Positions 40,018 through 49,790 of a DNA stretch of 64,000 nucleotides are shown here, in pieces. Below the pieces are notes generated by a model that was given only the letters and a program-made list of their open reading frames with translations, did not search any database and was not told where the DNA came from. The DNA is from Mycolicibacterium sediminis (GTDB lineage Bacteria; Actinomycetota; Actinomycetes; Mycobacteriales; Mycobacteriaceae), in contig NZ_AP022588.1 of NCBI RefSeq assembly GCF_010731735.1, forward strand, positions 6,014,001 through 6,078,000. Reading direction: 5' to 3'. How positions within the stretch are numbered: the stretch's first letter is position 1; every line of letters begins with the position of its first letter. The translations under genes were made by a program, and so were the position numbers.

Positions 40018-41613
40018 ATGACTCGGCTCAAGTCGACTCTCGACGTCCGATCGACCGGATACGGCACCGCCGCCGAGGCGATGTCGGCCAAGCTCGCCGA
40101 ACTCGACGCCGAACACGACAAGGCCCTGCTGGGCGGCGGCACCAAGTACGTCGAGCGCCACCACGCCCGCGGCAAGCTCACCGCGCGCGAACGCATCGAG
40201 GTGCTCCTCGACCCCGATTCGCCGTTCCTGGAACTCAGCCCGCTGGCGGCGTGGGGCACCGACTTCACCGTCGGGGCGAGCGTCGTCGTCGGCATCGGCG
40301 TCGTCGAGGGCGTCGAGTGCCTGGTGGTGTCGAACGACCCCACCGTCAAGGGCGGCACCAGCAACCCGTGGACGCTGAAGAAGATCCTGCGCGCCAACCA
40401 GATCGCGCTCGAGAACCGCCTGCCGGTGATCTCCCTGGTCGAGTCCGGCGGCGCCGACCTGCCCACCCAGAAGGAGATCTTCATCCCGGGTGGCCGCATG
40501 TTCCGCGACCTCACCCGGCTGTCCGCGGCGGGCATCCCGACCGTCGCGCTGGTGTTCGGCAATTCGACCGCGGGAGGCGCCTACATCCCCGGCATGTCCG
40601 ACCACGTCGTGATGATCAAGGAACGGTCGAAGGTCTTCCTCGCGGGTCCTCCGCTGGTCAAGATGGCGACCGGCGAGGAGTCCGACGACGAGTCACTCGG
40701 CGGAGCCGAGATGCACTCGCGTACATCGGGTCTCGGCGACTACTTCGCCGTCGACGAACTCGACGCGATCCGCATCGGCCGCCGCATCGTGGCACGCCTG
40801 AACTGGCGCAAGCACGGCCCCACGCCCGGACCCGTCACGCCGCCGCTGTTCGACTCCGAGGAACTGCTCGGCATCGTCCCCGCCGACCTGCGCATCCCGT
40901 TCGACCCGCGTGACGTCATCGCCCGCGTCGTCGACGGTTCCGACTTCGACGAGTTCAAGCCCCTCTACGGCGGGTCACTCGTCACGGGCTGGGCGACGCT
41001 GCACGGCTACCCCATCGGCATCCTCGCCAACGCCCGCGGCGTGCTGTTCAGCGAGGAGAGCCAGAAGGCCACCCAGTTCATCCAGCTGGCCAACCGCTCG
41101 AACACGCCACTGCTGTTCCTGCACAACACGACCGGCTACATGGTGGGCCGCCAGTACGAGGAAGGCGGCATGATCAAGCACGGCTCGATGATGATCAACG
41201 CCGTCTCGAACTCGACCGTGCCGCACATCTCCCTGCTGATCGGCGCCTCCTACGGCGCGGGCCACTACGGCATGTGCGGGCGTGCGTTCGACCCCCGCTT
41301 CCTGTTCGCCTGGCCGAACTCGAAGTCCGCGGTCATGGGTGGCACGCAGCTCGCGGGCGTGCTGTCGATCGTCAGCCGTGCGGCCGCCGAGGCGCGCGGA
41401 CAGGTGGTCGACGAGGACGCCGACGCCGCTCTGCGCGCCGCCGTCGAGGCGCAGATCGAGGCGGAGTCGCTGCCGATGTTCCTGTCGGGCAGGCTCTACG
41501 ACGACGGTGTCATCGATCCGCGCGACACCCGCACGATCCTGGGTATCTGTCTGTCCGCCATCGCCAACGGTCCGATCGAGGGGACGTCGAACTTCGGCGT
41601 CTTCCGGATGTGA
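40018..41613 (+). CDS. accD2: acyl-CoA carboxylase beta (carboxyltransferase) subunit AccD2
   Basis: A 531-residue carboxyltransferase. HHARGKLTARERIEVLLD (about 48-65) opens the N-terminal crotonase domain, GNSTAGGAYIPGMSD (about 182-196) is the acyl-CoA oxyanion site, and GATYGAGHYGMCGRAFDPRF-like text (ASYGAGHYGMCG, about 410-421) is the carboxybiotin site. The sequence resembles methylcrotonyl/geranyl-CoA carboxylase beta more than the propionyl type. It pairs with the AccA2 biotin subunit gene downstream. Sixteen bases separate it from the dehydrogenase gene. Confidence 0.92.
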   Translation: MTRLKSTLDVRSTGYGTAAEAMSAKLAELDAEHDKALLGGGTKYVERHHARGKLTARERIEVLLDPDSPFLELSPLAAWGTDFTVGASVVVGIGVVEGVECLVVSNDPTVKGGTSNPWTLKKILRANQIALENRLPVISLVESGGADLPTQKEIFIPGGRMFRDLTRLSAAGIPTVALVFGNSTAGGAYIPGMSDHVVMIKERSKVFLAGPPLVKMATGEESDDESLGGAEMHSRTSGLGDYFAVDELDAIRIGRRIVARLNWRKHGPTPGPVTPPLFDSEELLGIVPADLRIPFDPRDVIARVVDGSDFDEFKPLYGGSLVTGWATLHGYPIGILANARGVLFSEESQKATQFIQLANRSNTPLLFLHNTTGYMVGRQYEEGGMIKHGSMMINAVSNSTVPHISLLIGASYGAGHYGMCGRAFDPRFLFAWPNSKSAVMGGTQLAGVLSIVSRAAAEARGQVVDEDADAALRAAVEAQIEAESLPMFLSGRLYDDGVIDPRDTRTILGICLSAIANGPIEGTSNFGVFRM

Positions 41614-41641
41614 GCGCCACCATGACCTCGATGGGGAAGCC

Positions 41642-43630
41642 ATGATCACCAGAGTCCTGGTCGCCAACCGCGGCGAGATCGCCCGCCGCGTGTTCGCCAC
41701 GTGCCGTCGCCTCGGCATCGGCACGGCGGCGGTCTACACCGACCCCGACGCCGCGAGCCCGCACGTGGCCGAGGCCGACGTCCGCGTGCGACTCGAGGGT
41801 CGCAACGGCTACCTCGACGCGGCGCAGCTGATCGCCGCCGCGACGGCCGCCGGCGCCGACGCCGTCCACCCGGGGTACGGATTCCTCTCGGAGAACGCCG
41901 AATTCGCGGCCGCCGTGCAGGACGCCGGACTGACGTGGATCGGCCCGCCGGTAGCGGCGGTCCGCGCCATGGGCTCGAAGATCGAGGCCAAGAAGATGAT
42001 GTCGGCGGCCGGTGTCCCGGTGCTGGCCGAACTCGACCCGAACACCGTCACCCAGGCGCAGCTGCCCGTGCTGATCAAGGCGTCGGCGGGCGGCGGTGGC
42101 CGCGGCATGCGCGTCGTGCGCGATCTCGACGCCCTGCCCGGCCAGGTCGAGGCCGCGCGGCGGGAGGCCCAGTCCGCCTTCGGCGATCCCACCGTGTTCT
42201 GCGAGCGGTACCTCGCGACGGGCCACCACGTCGAGGTGCAGGTGATGGCCGACGCCCACGGCACGGTGTGGGCCGTCGGCGAGCGCGAGTGCTCGATCCA
42301 GCGCCGCCACCAGAAGATCGTCGAGGAGGCGCCGTCCCCGCTCGTCGAACGCGTCCCGGGGATGCGGGACAGGCTGTTCGAGGCGGCCCGGCTGGCGGCG
42401 AAGGCCATCGACTACACCGGGGCGGGCACCGTCGAGTTCATGGCCGACGACGCCGGCGAGTTCTTCTTCCTCGAGATGAACACCCGCCTGCAGGTCGAGC
42501 ATCCCGTCACCGAGGAGACGACGGGGCTCGACCTCGTGGCACTGCAGGTGCACGTCGCCGACGGAGGCCGGCTCGATCCCGAACCGCCTGCCAATCGCGG
42601 ACACTCGATCGAGGTGCGGCTCTACGCGGAGGACCCGGCGAAGAACTGGCAGCCGCAGGCCGGCGCGGTGCACCGCTTCGACGTCCCCTCGGCGCGTGCC
42701 GAGTTCACCACGCTCGGCGGCGTGGGGGTCCGGCTCGACACCGGCATCGTCGACGGGTCGGAGGTGTCGATCTTCTACGACCCCATGCTGGCCAAGGTGA
42801 TCTCGTACGCGCCGACGCGGACCCAGGCCGCCGGGGTGCTCGCCGACGCGCTGGTCCGCACCCGCCTGCACGGCATCACGACCAATCGCGACCTGCTGGT
42901 GAACGTGCTGCGGCACCCCGCCTTCCTCGACGGCGAGACCGACACCGCGTTCTTCGAGACGCACGGCCTGGCCGATCTGGCCGCGCCGTCGACGGAGGCC
43001 GACGCGCCTCGACTGTCCGCGGTGGCCGCCGCGCTGGCCGACGCCGCCCGCAACCGTGCTGCCGCCACGGCGCTGCGCGACGTACCCGGTGGCTGGCGCA
43101 AACTCGCCTCCGGCTACCAGACCAAGCGCTACGTCGACGCCGGCGGAGCCGACCACGAGGTGCGCTACCGGTTCACCCGGGGCCGCCTCGTCCTGCCCGA
43201 CGACGACGGCATCGGCCTCGTGTCGTCGACGCCCGACCGCGTCGTGCTGTCGTCCCACGGCGTCGAGCGCAGCTTCGCCGTCACCACCTACGGCGACACC
43301 GCGTTCGTCGACAGCCCGCTGGGCAGTACGAAACTGGTCGCCCAACCCCGCTTCGGCGATCCGGACGCCGCCGCGGCGCACGGCTCGCTGCTCGCGCCCA
43401 TGCCCGGCTCGGTGATCCGGATCGCCGCCGCCGTCGGCGACCAGGTCACGGCGGGCCAGCCGCTGATCTGGCTCGAGGCCATGAAGATGGAGCACACCAT
43501 CACCGCGCCGACCGGTGGCGTGCTCGTGGAACTGAACGTCGAAGCCGGCCAGCAGGTGGACGTGGGCCTGGTCATGGCTCGAGTGCTCGATCCCGAAGAA
43601 TCCGAAGAACCCCAAGGAGAGTCACGATGA
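41642..43630 (+). CDS. accA2: acyl-CoA carboxylase biotin-carrying alpha subunit AccA2
   Basis: A 662-residue subunit from ATG 41642. RVLVANRGEIARRVFATCRRLG begins the biotin carboxylase; LIKASAGGGGRGMRVV (about 140-155) is the ATP-grasp glycine loop; ECSIQRRHQKIVEEAPSP and EMNTRLQVEHPVTEE are the bicarbonate and catalytic regions. The C-terminal 75 residues are a biotinyl domain with the biotinylated Lys in LEAMKMEHTI. It fixes CO2 on biotin and works with AccD2. Its stop overlaps the next dehydrogenase ATG (ATGA). Confidence 0.93.
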   Translation: MITRVLVANRGEIARRVFATCRRLGIGTAAVYTDPDAASPHVAEADVRVRLEGRNGYLDAAQLIAAATAAGADAVHPGYGFLSENAEFAAAVQDAGLTWIGPPVAAVRAMGSKIEAKKMMSAAGVPVLAELDPNTVTQAQLPVLIKASAGGGGRGMRVVRDLDALPGQVEAARREAQSAFGDPTVFCERYLATGHHVEVQVMADAHGTVWAVGERECSIQRRHQKIVEEAPSPLVERVPGMRDRLFEAARLAAKAIDYTGAGTVEFMADDAGEFFFLEMNTRLQVEHPVTEETTGLDLVALQVHVADGGRLDPEPPANRGHSIEVRLYAEDPAKNWQPQAGAVHRFDVPSARAEFTTLGGVGVRLDTGIVDGSEVSIFYDPMLAKVISYAPTRTQAAGVLADALVRTRLHGITTNRDLLVNVLRHPAFLDGETDTAFFETHGLADLAAPSTEADAPRLSAVAAALADAARNRAAATALRDVPGGWRKLASGYQTKRYVDAGGADHEVRYRFTRGRLVLPDDDGIGLVSSTPDRVVLSSHGVERSFAVTTYGDTAFVDSPLGSTKLVAQPRFGDPDAAAAHGSLLAPMPGSVIRIAAAVGDQVTAGQPLIWLEAMKMEHTITAPTGGVLVELNVEAGQQVDVGLVMARVLDPEESEEPQGESR

Positions 43631-44784
43631 GCTTCATCGAAACCGACGAGCAGAAGGAACTGCGCAAGGCCGTCGCCCAGTTCTCGGCCAGCTACGGCGA
43701 GAAGTACTACCTCGAGAAGGCCCGCGCCGGTGAGCACACCACCGAGTTGTGGGAGGAGGCGGGCAAGCTCGGCTTCATCGGGGTCAACCTGCCGGAGGAA
43801 TACGGCGGTGGCGGTGCCGGCATGTACGAGCTCTCGCTGGTCATGGAGGAGATGTCGGCGGGCGGCTGCGCGCTGCTGCTGATGGTCGTCTCCCCCGCGA
43901 TCAACGGGACCATCATCAGCAAGTTCGGCACCGAGGAGCAGAAGCAGCGCTGGATCCCGGGCATCGCCGACGGATCGATCACGATGGCCTTCGCCATCAC
44001 CGAGCCCGACGCCGGGTCGAACTCGCACCGGATCACCACGACCGCACGGCGCGACGGTAGCGACTGGATCCTGTCGGGGCAGAAGGTCTACATCTCCGGC
44101 GTCGATCAGGCGCAGGCGATCCTGGTCGTCGGCCGCACCGAGGAGGCCAAGACCGGCAACCTCAAGCCCGCGCTGTTCATCGTCCCCACCGACGCACCGG
44201 GGCTGTCGTGGAACAAGATCGACATGGAGATCGTCAGCCCGGAGAACCAGTTCCAGCTGTTCCTGGACGACGTGCGGCTGCCCGCCGACGCGCTGGTCGG
44301 GTCCGAGGACGCGGCGATCGCGCAGTTGTTCGCCGGGCTGAACCCCGAGCGGATCATGGGCGCCGCGAGCGCCGTCGGCATGGGCCGCTTCGCCATCAAC
44401 AAGGCCACCGACTACGTCAAGACCCGGCAGGTGTGGAAGACCCCGATCGGCGCGCACCAGGGCATCTCACACCCGTTGGCGCAGAACCACATCGAGGTCG
44501 AGCTGGCCAAGCTGATGATGCAGAAGGCCGCCACCCTCTACGACCTCGGCGACGACGGCGGTGCGGCCGAGGCCGCGAACATGGCGAAGTACGCGGCGGG
44601 CGAGGCGTCGGTCCGCGCGGTCGACCAGGCGGTGCAGTCGCTCGGCGGCAACGGATTGACGAAGGAGTACGGCATCGCGTCGGTGCTGGTGGCCTCGCGG
44701 CTGGCCCGCATCGCCCCGGTGAGCCGGGAGATGATCCTCAACTTCATCGCACAGACGTCGCTGGGCCTCCCCCGGTCGTACTGA
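43627..44784 (+). CDS. fadE12: acyl-CoA dehydrogenase (FadE12-type)
   Basis: A 385-residue flavoprotein: LGFIGVNLPEEYGGGGAGMYEL (about 47-68), ITMAFAITEPDAGSNSHRITTTA (FAD contact), WILSGQKVYISGVDQAQAIL, TRQVWKTPIGAHQGISHPLAQNHIE, and VQSLGGNGLTKEYGIASV at the C-terminus. It probably oxidises a short or branched acyl-CoA different from that of the first dehydrogenase in this operon. The ATG overlaps the AccA2 stop and its own stop overlaps the start of the hydratase by one base. Confidence 0.9.
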   Translation: MSFIETDEQKELRKAVAQFSASYGEKYYLEKARAGEHTTELWEEAGKLGFIGVNLPEEYGGGGAGMYELSLVMEEMSAGGCALLLMVVSPAINGTIISKFGTEEQKQRWIPGIADGSITMAFAITEPDAGSNSHRITTTARRDGSDWILSGQKVYISGVDQAQAILVVGRTEEAKTGNLKPALFIVPTDAPGLSWNKIDMEIVSPENQFQLFLDDVRLPADALVGSEDAAIAQLFAGLNPERIMGAASAVGMGRFAINKATDYVKTRQVWKTPIGAHQGISHPLAQNHIEVELAKLMMQKAATLYDLGDDGGAAEAANMAKYAAGEASVRAVDQAVQSLGGNGLTKEYGIASVLVASRLARIAPVSREMILNFIAQTSLGLPRSY

Positions 44785-45593
44785 TGACCGATCCACTCCC
44801 CGAGTCGCTCCGCTCCAGCCCGCCGGATCCGCTCGTCCGCTACTCCGTCGACGCGGGCGTCGCCCGTCTCGTCCTCGACTCCCCGCACAACCGCAACGCC
44901 CTGTCTGCGGTCCTCGTCCGGCAGCTGCACGACGGGCTGTCCGCGGCGGCCGCCGACCCGAGCGTGCGCTGCGTCGTGCTGGGCCACGAGGGCGGCACGT
45001 TCTGCGCGGGCGCCGACCTGAGCGAGGCGGCCGGACGCGACCCCGGCGAACTCGCCGTGTCGCGCGCCCGGGAGATGGCCCAGGTGTTGCGCGCGATCCT
45101 GGAACTGCCCGTGCCGGTGATCGCCGCCGTCGACGGACACGTGCGGGCCGGCGGCCTCGGACTGATCGGCGCCTGCGACGTCGTGGTCGCCGGTCCGTCG
45201 AGCACGTTCGCGCTGACCGAGGCGCGCATCGGCGTCGCGCCGTCGATCATCTCGCTCACCCTGCTGCCGAAGATGACGGCTCGGGGCGCCGGCCGCTACT
45301 TCGTCACCGGCGAGAAGTTCGGGGCGGCCGAGGCCGCGGCGATCGGGTTGATCACCGTGGCCGCCGACGACGTCGCGGGTGCGGTGGACGGCCTCGCCGC
45401 CGACGTGGCCAAGGGATCCCCGCAGGGTCTGGCGGCGTCGAAGGCGCTGGTGACGGCGCCGATCCTCGAGTCCTTCGACCGCGACGCCCACGCCCTGGGC
45501 GAGCAGTCGGCACAGCTGTTCGTCTCCGAGGAGGCCCGGGAGGGAATGCTCGCGTTCCTCGAGAAGCGGCCGCCGAGGTGGGCTCGGGGCTGA
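44784..45593 (+). CDS. echA7: enoyl-CoA hydratase (EchA7-type)
   Basis: A 269-residue crotonase-fold protein. Oxyanion-hole residues lie in HNRNALSAVL and GGTFCAGADLSE; the second is in VRAGGLGLIGACDVVVAG (about 114-131), and the glutamate of LTEARIGVAPSIIS is in a catalytic position. The last helix ends MLAFLEKRPPRW. It would hydrate the product of the carboxylase, like AtuE or methylglutaconyl-CoA hydratase. It is the last gene of the operon. Confidence 0.9.
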   Translation: MTDPLPESLRSSPPDPLVRYSVDAGVARLVLDSPHNRNALSAVLVRQLHDGLSAAAADPSVRCVVLGHEGGTFCAGADLSEAAGRDPGELAVSRAREMAQVLRAILELPVPVIAAVDGHVRAGGLGLIGACDVVVAGPSSTFALTEARIGVAPSIISLTLLPKMTARGAGRYFVTGEKFGAAEAAAIGLITVAADDVAGAVDGLAADVAKGSPQGLAASKALVTAPILESFDRDAHALGEQSAQLFVSEEAREGMLAFLEKRPPRWARG

Positions 45594-45713
45594 GCCTCGA
45601 CGTCCTGTCGACGTTTGCCCGGCGGCCGCTTTGGCAACGCCTCTCTGATGGAAACCATCAGGGATCCGACCATCCCCTTGCGTGTACCGGCGTTAGTCGT
45701 AGGCTCGTCGGTG

Positions 45714-46295
45714 ATGACCACTCCAGCGGCGGGCAACGAGTCGATGCGCGCTGCCGACGCGGACCGCATCCAGGCGGCGCAGCTGCTCACCGAGGCCGCC
45801 GCGCAGGGCCAGCTCCCGATGCCCGAATACGAGGAGCGGCTGACCAAGGCCTACGCCGCCAAGACCTACGGCGAACTGGAACGCCTCAGCGCCGACCTTC
45901 CCGTCGCGTTCTCGGCGACGCGCAACACCGGGCCCGCCCACCCGGCCCCCTCCACGCTGCTGCTGGCGATCATGAGCGGCTTCGAACGGCGCGGGCGCTG
46001 GAACGTCCCGAAGCGGCTGACGTCGTTCACGCTGTTCGGCGGTGGCGTCATCGATCTGCGCTACGCGGACTTCACCTCACCCGACGTGGAGATCCACTCC
46101 TACTCGATCTTCGGCGGCCAGACGATCCTGCTGCCGCCCGAGGTCAACGTCGACGTCCACGGCGTGGGCGTCATGGGCGCGTTCGACCACGGGGTCGACG
46201 ACATCGGCTCGCCCGGCGCACCGCACGTCACGATCCGCGGCTTCTCGCTGTGGGGCAGCGTCGGCATCAAGCGCAAGAAGCGCAAGGCCACCTGA
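45714..46295 (+). CDS. DUF1707 protein, cell-wall-active-antibiotic-response-like C-terminus
   Basis: A 193-residue protein from ATG 45714; a TAGGCT -10 lies 8 bases before it, so the transcript is probably leaderless (GTG 45711 is the alternative). Residues about 10-62 are DUF1707: MRAADADRIQAAQLLTEAAAQGQLPMPEYEERL and AKTYGELERLSADLP. The rest (about 95-185) is a beta-rich domain (FGGGVIDLRYADF, SIFGGQTILLPPEV, FSLWGSVGIK) resembling LiaF/DUF2154. Both parts may join membrane-stress sensing. It converges with the VWA gene, 14 bases away. Confidence 0.82.
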   Translation: MTTPAAGNESMRAADADRIQAAQLLTEAAAQGQLPMPEYEERLTKAYAAKTYGELERLSADLPVAFSATRNTGPAHPAPSTLLLAIMSGFERRGRWNVPKRLTSFTLFGGGVIDLRYADFTSPDVEIHSYSIFGGQTILLPPEVNVDVHGVGVMGAFDHGVDDIGSPGAPHVTIRGFSLWGSVGIKRKKRKAT

Positions 46296-46309
46296 CCCGT
46301 CGTCCGCGG

Positions 46310-48283
46310 CTACCGGCGCTTGCGTGACCGCAGGTAGTCGCTGACGACCGCGGCACCGAGCCCGTCGAGTTCGGGGTCGACGACCCGGCCCTCCACCCGT
46401 CGCGCGACCTGATCGATGAAGCGGGCCAGCCCGGGATCGCTGCCCAGCCGGAAGATCGTCACGTGCGCGCCCATCCGGGCGACCTCGTCGAAGCCCCGAA
46501 CCGTGTGCGCGATCGTGCGCGGATGCGGCGGGTAGTCGAAGAACACCGACGAGCCCTGCCCGTCGCGATAGTCCTCCAGGTGCGCCGTGGGCTCGCCATC
46601 GGTCACGACCAGCACCGTCGGCTGCGCGTTCGGGTGGCGGCGCAGATGCCGCGTCGCCAGGGCGAGCGCGTGGTGTAGGTTGGTGCCCTGCTCGTACACG
46701 CCCTCCAGACCGGTCAGTTCGGCCGCCGAGACGGTGCGGGCGTACCGGCCGAACGCGATGATCTCCAGCGCGTCGGAGCGGAACCGCGTGCTCACCAGAT
46801 GGTTGAGCGCCAGCGCCGTGCGCTTCATCGGCAGCCAGCGGTTCTCCATCACCATCGAGAACGACGTGTCGACCAGCAGCGCGACCGCGGCCTGCGTCCT
46901 GGTCTCGGTCTCGGACACCTCGACGTCGTCGACGCTGATCCGCAGCGGCCGTTCCGCGACGCCCGTGCCGGACTGGCGGAGCACCGCGTTCGTCAGCGTG
47001 CGCGTCACGTTCCACGGTTCGGTGTCGCCGAACTGCCACGGCCGCGTCGCGCCCGTCAGCTCCCCCGCCGAGCCGGCCCGCCGGGTCTCGCGCTCCCCGT
47101 GCCGCCCGGAGAGCTGCTGAGCCACGTCCCGCAGCGCCGCCTGGCCCAGCTGGCGCATCGCCTTGGGAGACAGCCGCCACTGGCCGTCCGCGCCGCGATC
47201 CAGGAAGCCCTGGTTCATCAGCGCGCGTTCCAGGTCGGCCAGCGTCCGCGCGTCCACGGCGGCGTCGTCGCCGAGCTGGCGCGCCAGCATGTCGAGGTCG
47301 ACGTCGTCCATCTGGGCGCCGGCGTAGCTCTGCGACAGCTGATCGGCGAGCTGCTCGAGTTCGGCGATGTCGGCCATCGCCTGCGCGCCCTCACCCATGC
47401 CCATCGGGTTGTCGCCCTTGAACTGCTCGGAGCCCGACCAGTCCTCACCCGGCCGCGCCGCCTGCAGGTGCGAGTCGAGCTTGTTGAGCGCATTCATCAG
47501 CGAGGGCGATCCGAATGCCTGCTCCGACAGCGCATCCAGCTCCGCGCGCTGCTGCTCGGTGAGGCTGTTGCGGAACCGCTGGGCAGCCGCCGACCGCTGC
47601 GCCAGCGAGTCGAGGAGTTCGTCGATGTTCTTCGGGTTCTCCGGGAAGTACTCGCCGTGCTTGGACATGAAGTCGTCGAAGTCCTGCTGCGAGTCCGACC
47701 CATGGGCGTGCTTGTCCAGCAGGTCGTTGAGGTCGTCGAGCATCTCGTTGACGCGTTGGCGGTCCTCGTCGGTCGCGTTCTCCAACGCCTGCTTCATGCC
47801 CGCGAAACGCTGATCCAGCATCTCGCGACCCATCAGGTCCTTGATCTGCTCGTACTTCTCGCGCGCCTCCTGACTGCGCCAGTCGTACTCCGCGAGTTCC
47901 TGAACGGCCTTGGCCGGTGACGGCGACAGCGACTCCATCTGCAGTTCGCCGAACCGAGCGTCGTCGTCGAGTGCCCGCGCCAGTTCCTTGCGCTCGGCCA
48001 GCACGGCCTCGTCGAGCAGCTTCTTGATGTCCTGCAGCGTGCCGTCGAGATTGTTCTTCTGCAGCAGCTTGCGCCGCTTGCTGTTGGCCTCGGCGGCCAA
48101 CCGGTCCGCCCCGCGCATGTTCTCCGTGCCGCGACGCATCAGCTCCTGGAGCGCCCGCCGGGGCGAGCTGCCCTCCATCACGTCCTGCCCGATCTGCTCG
48201 AGCGCCTCGCGCAGGTCGACCGGCGGGGCCAGCGGATCGGGTCCGCCGGTGTAGCGCGAGTAGCGCGAGAGGCGTTTAGCCAT
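46310..48283 (-). CDS. VWA-domain protein of an AAA/VWA (MoxR-type) pair
   Basis: A 657-residue protein from ATG 48283; its start overlaps the AAA gene by eight bases. The N-terminal 400 residues are helical and rich in Asp, Gln and Arg. Residues about 450-640 are a VWA domain with MIDAS DTSFSM (VALLVDTSFSMVM), EQGTNLHHAL and VVTDGEPTAH. It is the partner of the ATPase at 48276, similar to CoxE or magnesium-chelatase ChlD pairs. The complex is predicted to remodel a client protein; no client can be read from context. M. tuberculosis Rv0959 is the syntenic gene. Confidence 0.88.
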   Translation of the reverse strand: MAKRLSRYSRYTGGPDPLAPPVDLREALEQIGQDVMEGSSPRRALQELMRRGTENMRGADRLAAEANSKRRKLLQKNNLDGTLQDIKKLLDEAVLAERKELARALDDDARFGELQMESLSPSPAKAVQELAEYDWRSQEAREKYEQIKDLMGREMLDQRFAGMKQALENATDEDRQRVNEMLDDLNDLLDKHAHGSDSQQDFDDFMSKHGEYFPENPKNIDELLDSLAQRSAAAQRFRNSLTEQQRAELDALSEQAFGSPSLMNALNKLDSHLQAARPGEDWSGSEQFKGDNPMGMGEGAQAMADIAELEQLADQLSQSYAGAQMDDVDLDMLARQLGDDAAVDARTLADLERALMNQGFLDRGADGQWRLSPKAMRQLGQAALRDVAQQLSGRHGERETRRAGSAGELTGATRPWQFGDTEPWNVTRTLTNAVLRQSGTGVAERPLRISVDDVEVSETETRTQAAVALLVDTSFSMVMENRWLPMKRTALALNHLVSTRFRSDALEIIAFGRYARTVSAAELTGLEGVYEQGTNLHHALALATRHLRRHPNAQPTVLVVTDGEPTAHLEDYRDGQGSSVFFDYPPHPRTIAHTVRGFDEVARMGAHVTIFRLGSDPGLARFIDQVARRVEGRVVDPELDGLGAAVVSDYLRSRKRR

Positions 48284-49673
48284 AGACCGTTTCACCTTCG
48301 CCGGATACCTTGTCGATGCGCTTGGCCAGGTACAGCGCCTCGAGCGCCAACTCGAGGGCGGCGGCGCGCTCGCCGTCGCTGGAAGCACCCAGGCGGGTCG
48401 CGATCTCGTCGACCACCGGCAGCCCCGGTACGGCCGCGAGGACGTCCTTCGCGGAGACGCGTTCGCCCGTCGTGACCGGCGCGCCCTCCTCGACGGCGGC
48501 CACCAACGGACCCACGTCCAACCCGCCGAGCAGTCGCTGAGCGGTGTCGGCGGTGGCGCGGCGCAGGAGATGCTCGAGCACGGCCTGCTCGCGGCCCTCC
48601 TCGCCGGACTCGAATTCGAGCTTGCCGCGCAGTACGTCGACCACCGTGGACAGGTCGACGACGCGGGCGACGGGATCCTGCTCGCCGAGGACCGTCGAAC
48701 GGTGCCGTGCTGCCGCCGCGACCGTCTCGGCCGCCGCGATCGCGAACCGCGCGGACACGCCGGACCGCTGATCGATCGACTGGGATTCGCGCAGCGAGCG
48801 CGCGAACCGGGCAAGCACCTGGAGCAGGTACTCCGGCACGGCCGCCGTCAGGTTCGCCTCCTGGGTGATGACGCCGACCTCGGCCTCGAGCTTGAGCGGG
48901 TAGTGCGTGCGGATCTCCGCACCGAAGCGGTCCTTGAGCGGGGTGATGATGCGTCCGCGGTTGGTGTAGTCCTCGGGGTTGGCGCTCGCGACCACCAGGA
49001 CGTCGAGCGGCAGACGCAGCGTGTAGCCGCGGACCTGGATGTCGCGCTCCTCCATCACGTTGAGCATCGACACCTGGATGCGCTCCGCGAGGTCGGGCAG
49101 CTCGTTGATGGCGACGATGCCGCGGTGGGCACGCGGGATCAGGCCGAAGGCGATGGTCTCCGGGTCGCCGAGGCTGCGGCCCTCGGCCACCTTGATCGGG
49201 TCGATGTCGCCGACGAGGTCGGCCACGCCGGTATCCGGGGTCGCCAGCTTCTCGGTGTACCGCTCGCTGCGGTGCCGCCAGGTGACCGGCAGATCGTCAC
49301 CGGAGGTCGCGGCGCGGCGGATCGACTCCGGCGTGATGGGCGAGAACGGGTGCTCGCCGAGTTCGGAGCCGTCGATCACCGGGGTCCACTCGTCGAGCAG
49401 ACCGGTGAGTGCCCGCAGCAGGCGCGTCTTGCCCTGTCCGCGTTCACCCAGCAGGACGATGTCGTGACCGGCGATCAGCGCCCGCTCCAGCTGCGGCAGG
49501 ACGGTGTCCTCGAAACCCAGGATGCCGGGCCACACGTCGCGTCCCTCGGACAGCGCGGCGAGCAGGTTCTCCCTGATCTCGTCCTTGACGCCACGCTCTC
49601 GGTGGCCGGATGCGCGGAGTTCGCCGACGGTACGTGGGAGGTCTGCAGGTGATGGCAAGGGTGACGTCACCAC
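48276..49673 (-). CDS. MoxR/magnesium-chelatase-type AAA+ ATPase
   Basis: A 465-residue ATPase. Walker A is LLGERGQGKTRLLRAL (76-83 GERGQGKT), Walker B is GIVAINELPDLAERIQ, sensor motif VLVVASANPEDYTNRGRIITPLKDRF with the Arg finger. A helical lid follows. Start GTG 49673. Such MoxR-like ATPases act with a VWA partner, encoded immediately downstream with an eight-base overlap. The gene lies beside purH but with 117 bases and a separate promoter between them. The sequence matches Rv0958 of M. tuberculosis in position and type. Confidence 0.9.
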   Translation of the reverse strand: MVTSPLPSPADLPRTVGELRASGHRERGVKDEIRENLLAALSEGRDVWPGILGFEDTVLPQLERALIAGHDIVLLGERGQGKTRLLRALTGLLDEWTPVIDGSELGEHPFSPITPESIRRAATSGDDLPVTWRHRSERYTEKLATPDTGVADLVGDIDPIKVAEGRSLGDPETIAFGLIPRAHRGIVAINELPDLAERIQVSMLNVMEERDIQVRGYTLRLPLDVLVVASANPEDYTNRGRIITPLKDRFGAEIRTHYPLKLEAEVGVITQEANLTAAVPEYLLQVLARFARSLRESQSIDQRSGVSARFAIAAAETVAAAARHRSTVLGEQDPVARVVDLSTVVDVLRGKLEFESGEEGREQAVLEHLLRRATADTAQRLLGGLDVGPLVAAVEEGAPVTTGERVSAKDVLAAVPGLPVVDEIATRLGASSDGERAAALELALEALYLAKRIDKVSGEGETVYG

Positions 49674-49790
49674 TCCACGCTACGACTGCTAACGGGGCTA
49701 AGCATGTCTTCCCCGCTACAAGCGAAATGACGAGTTGGTCAGCGATTGCGGGAATAGCCCCATAACGCCAGCTCAGACCCCACCGGTGTC

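Noticed and set aside
41282..41641. Upstream extension of the AccA2 frame
   Set aside because: The extension lies inside accD2 in another frame and has no biotin carboxylase text; the family start MITRVLVANRGEIA is at 41642.
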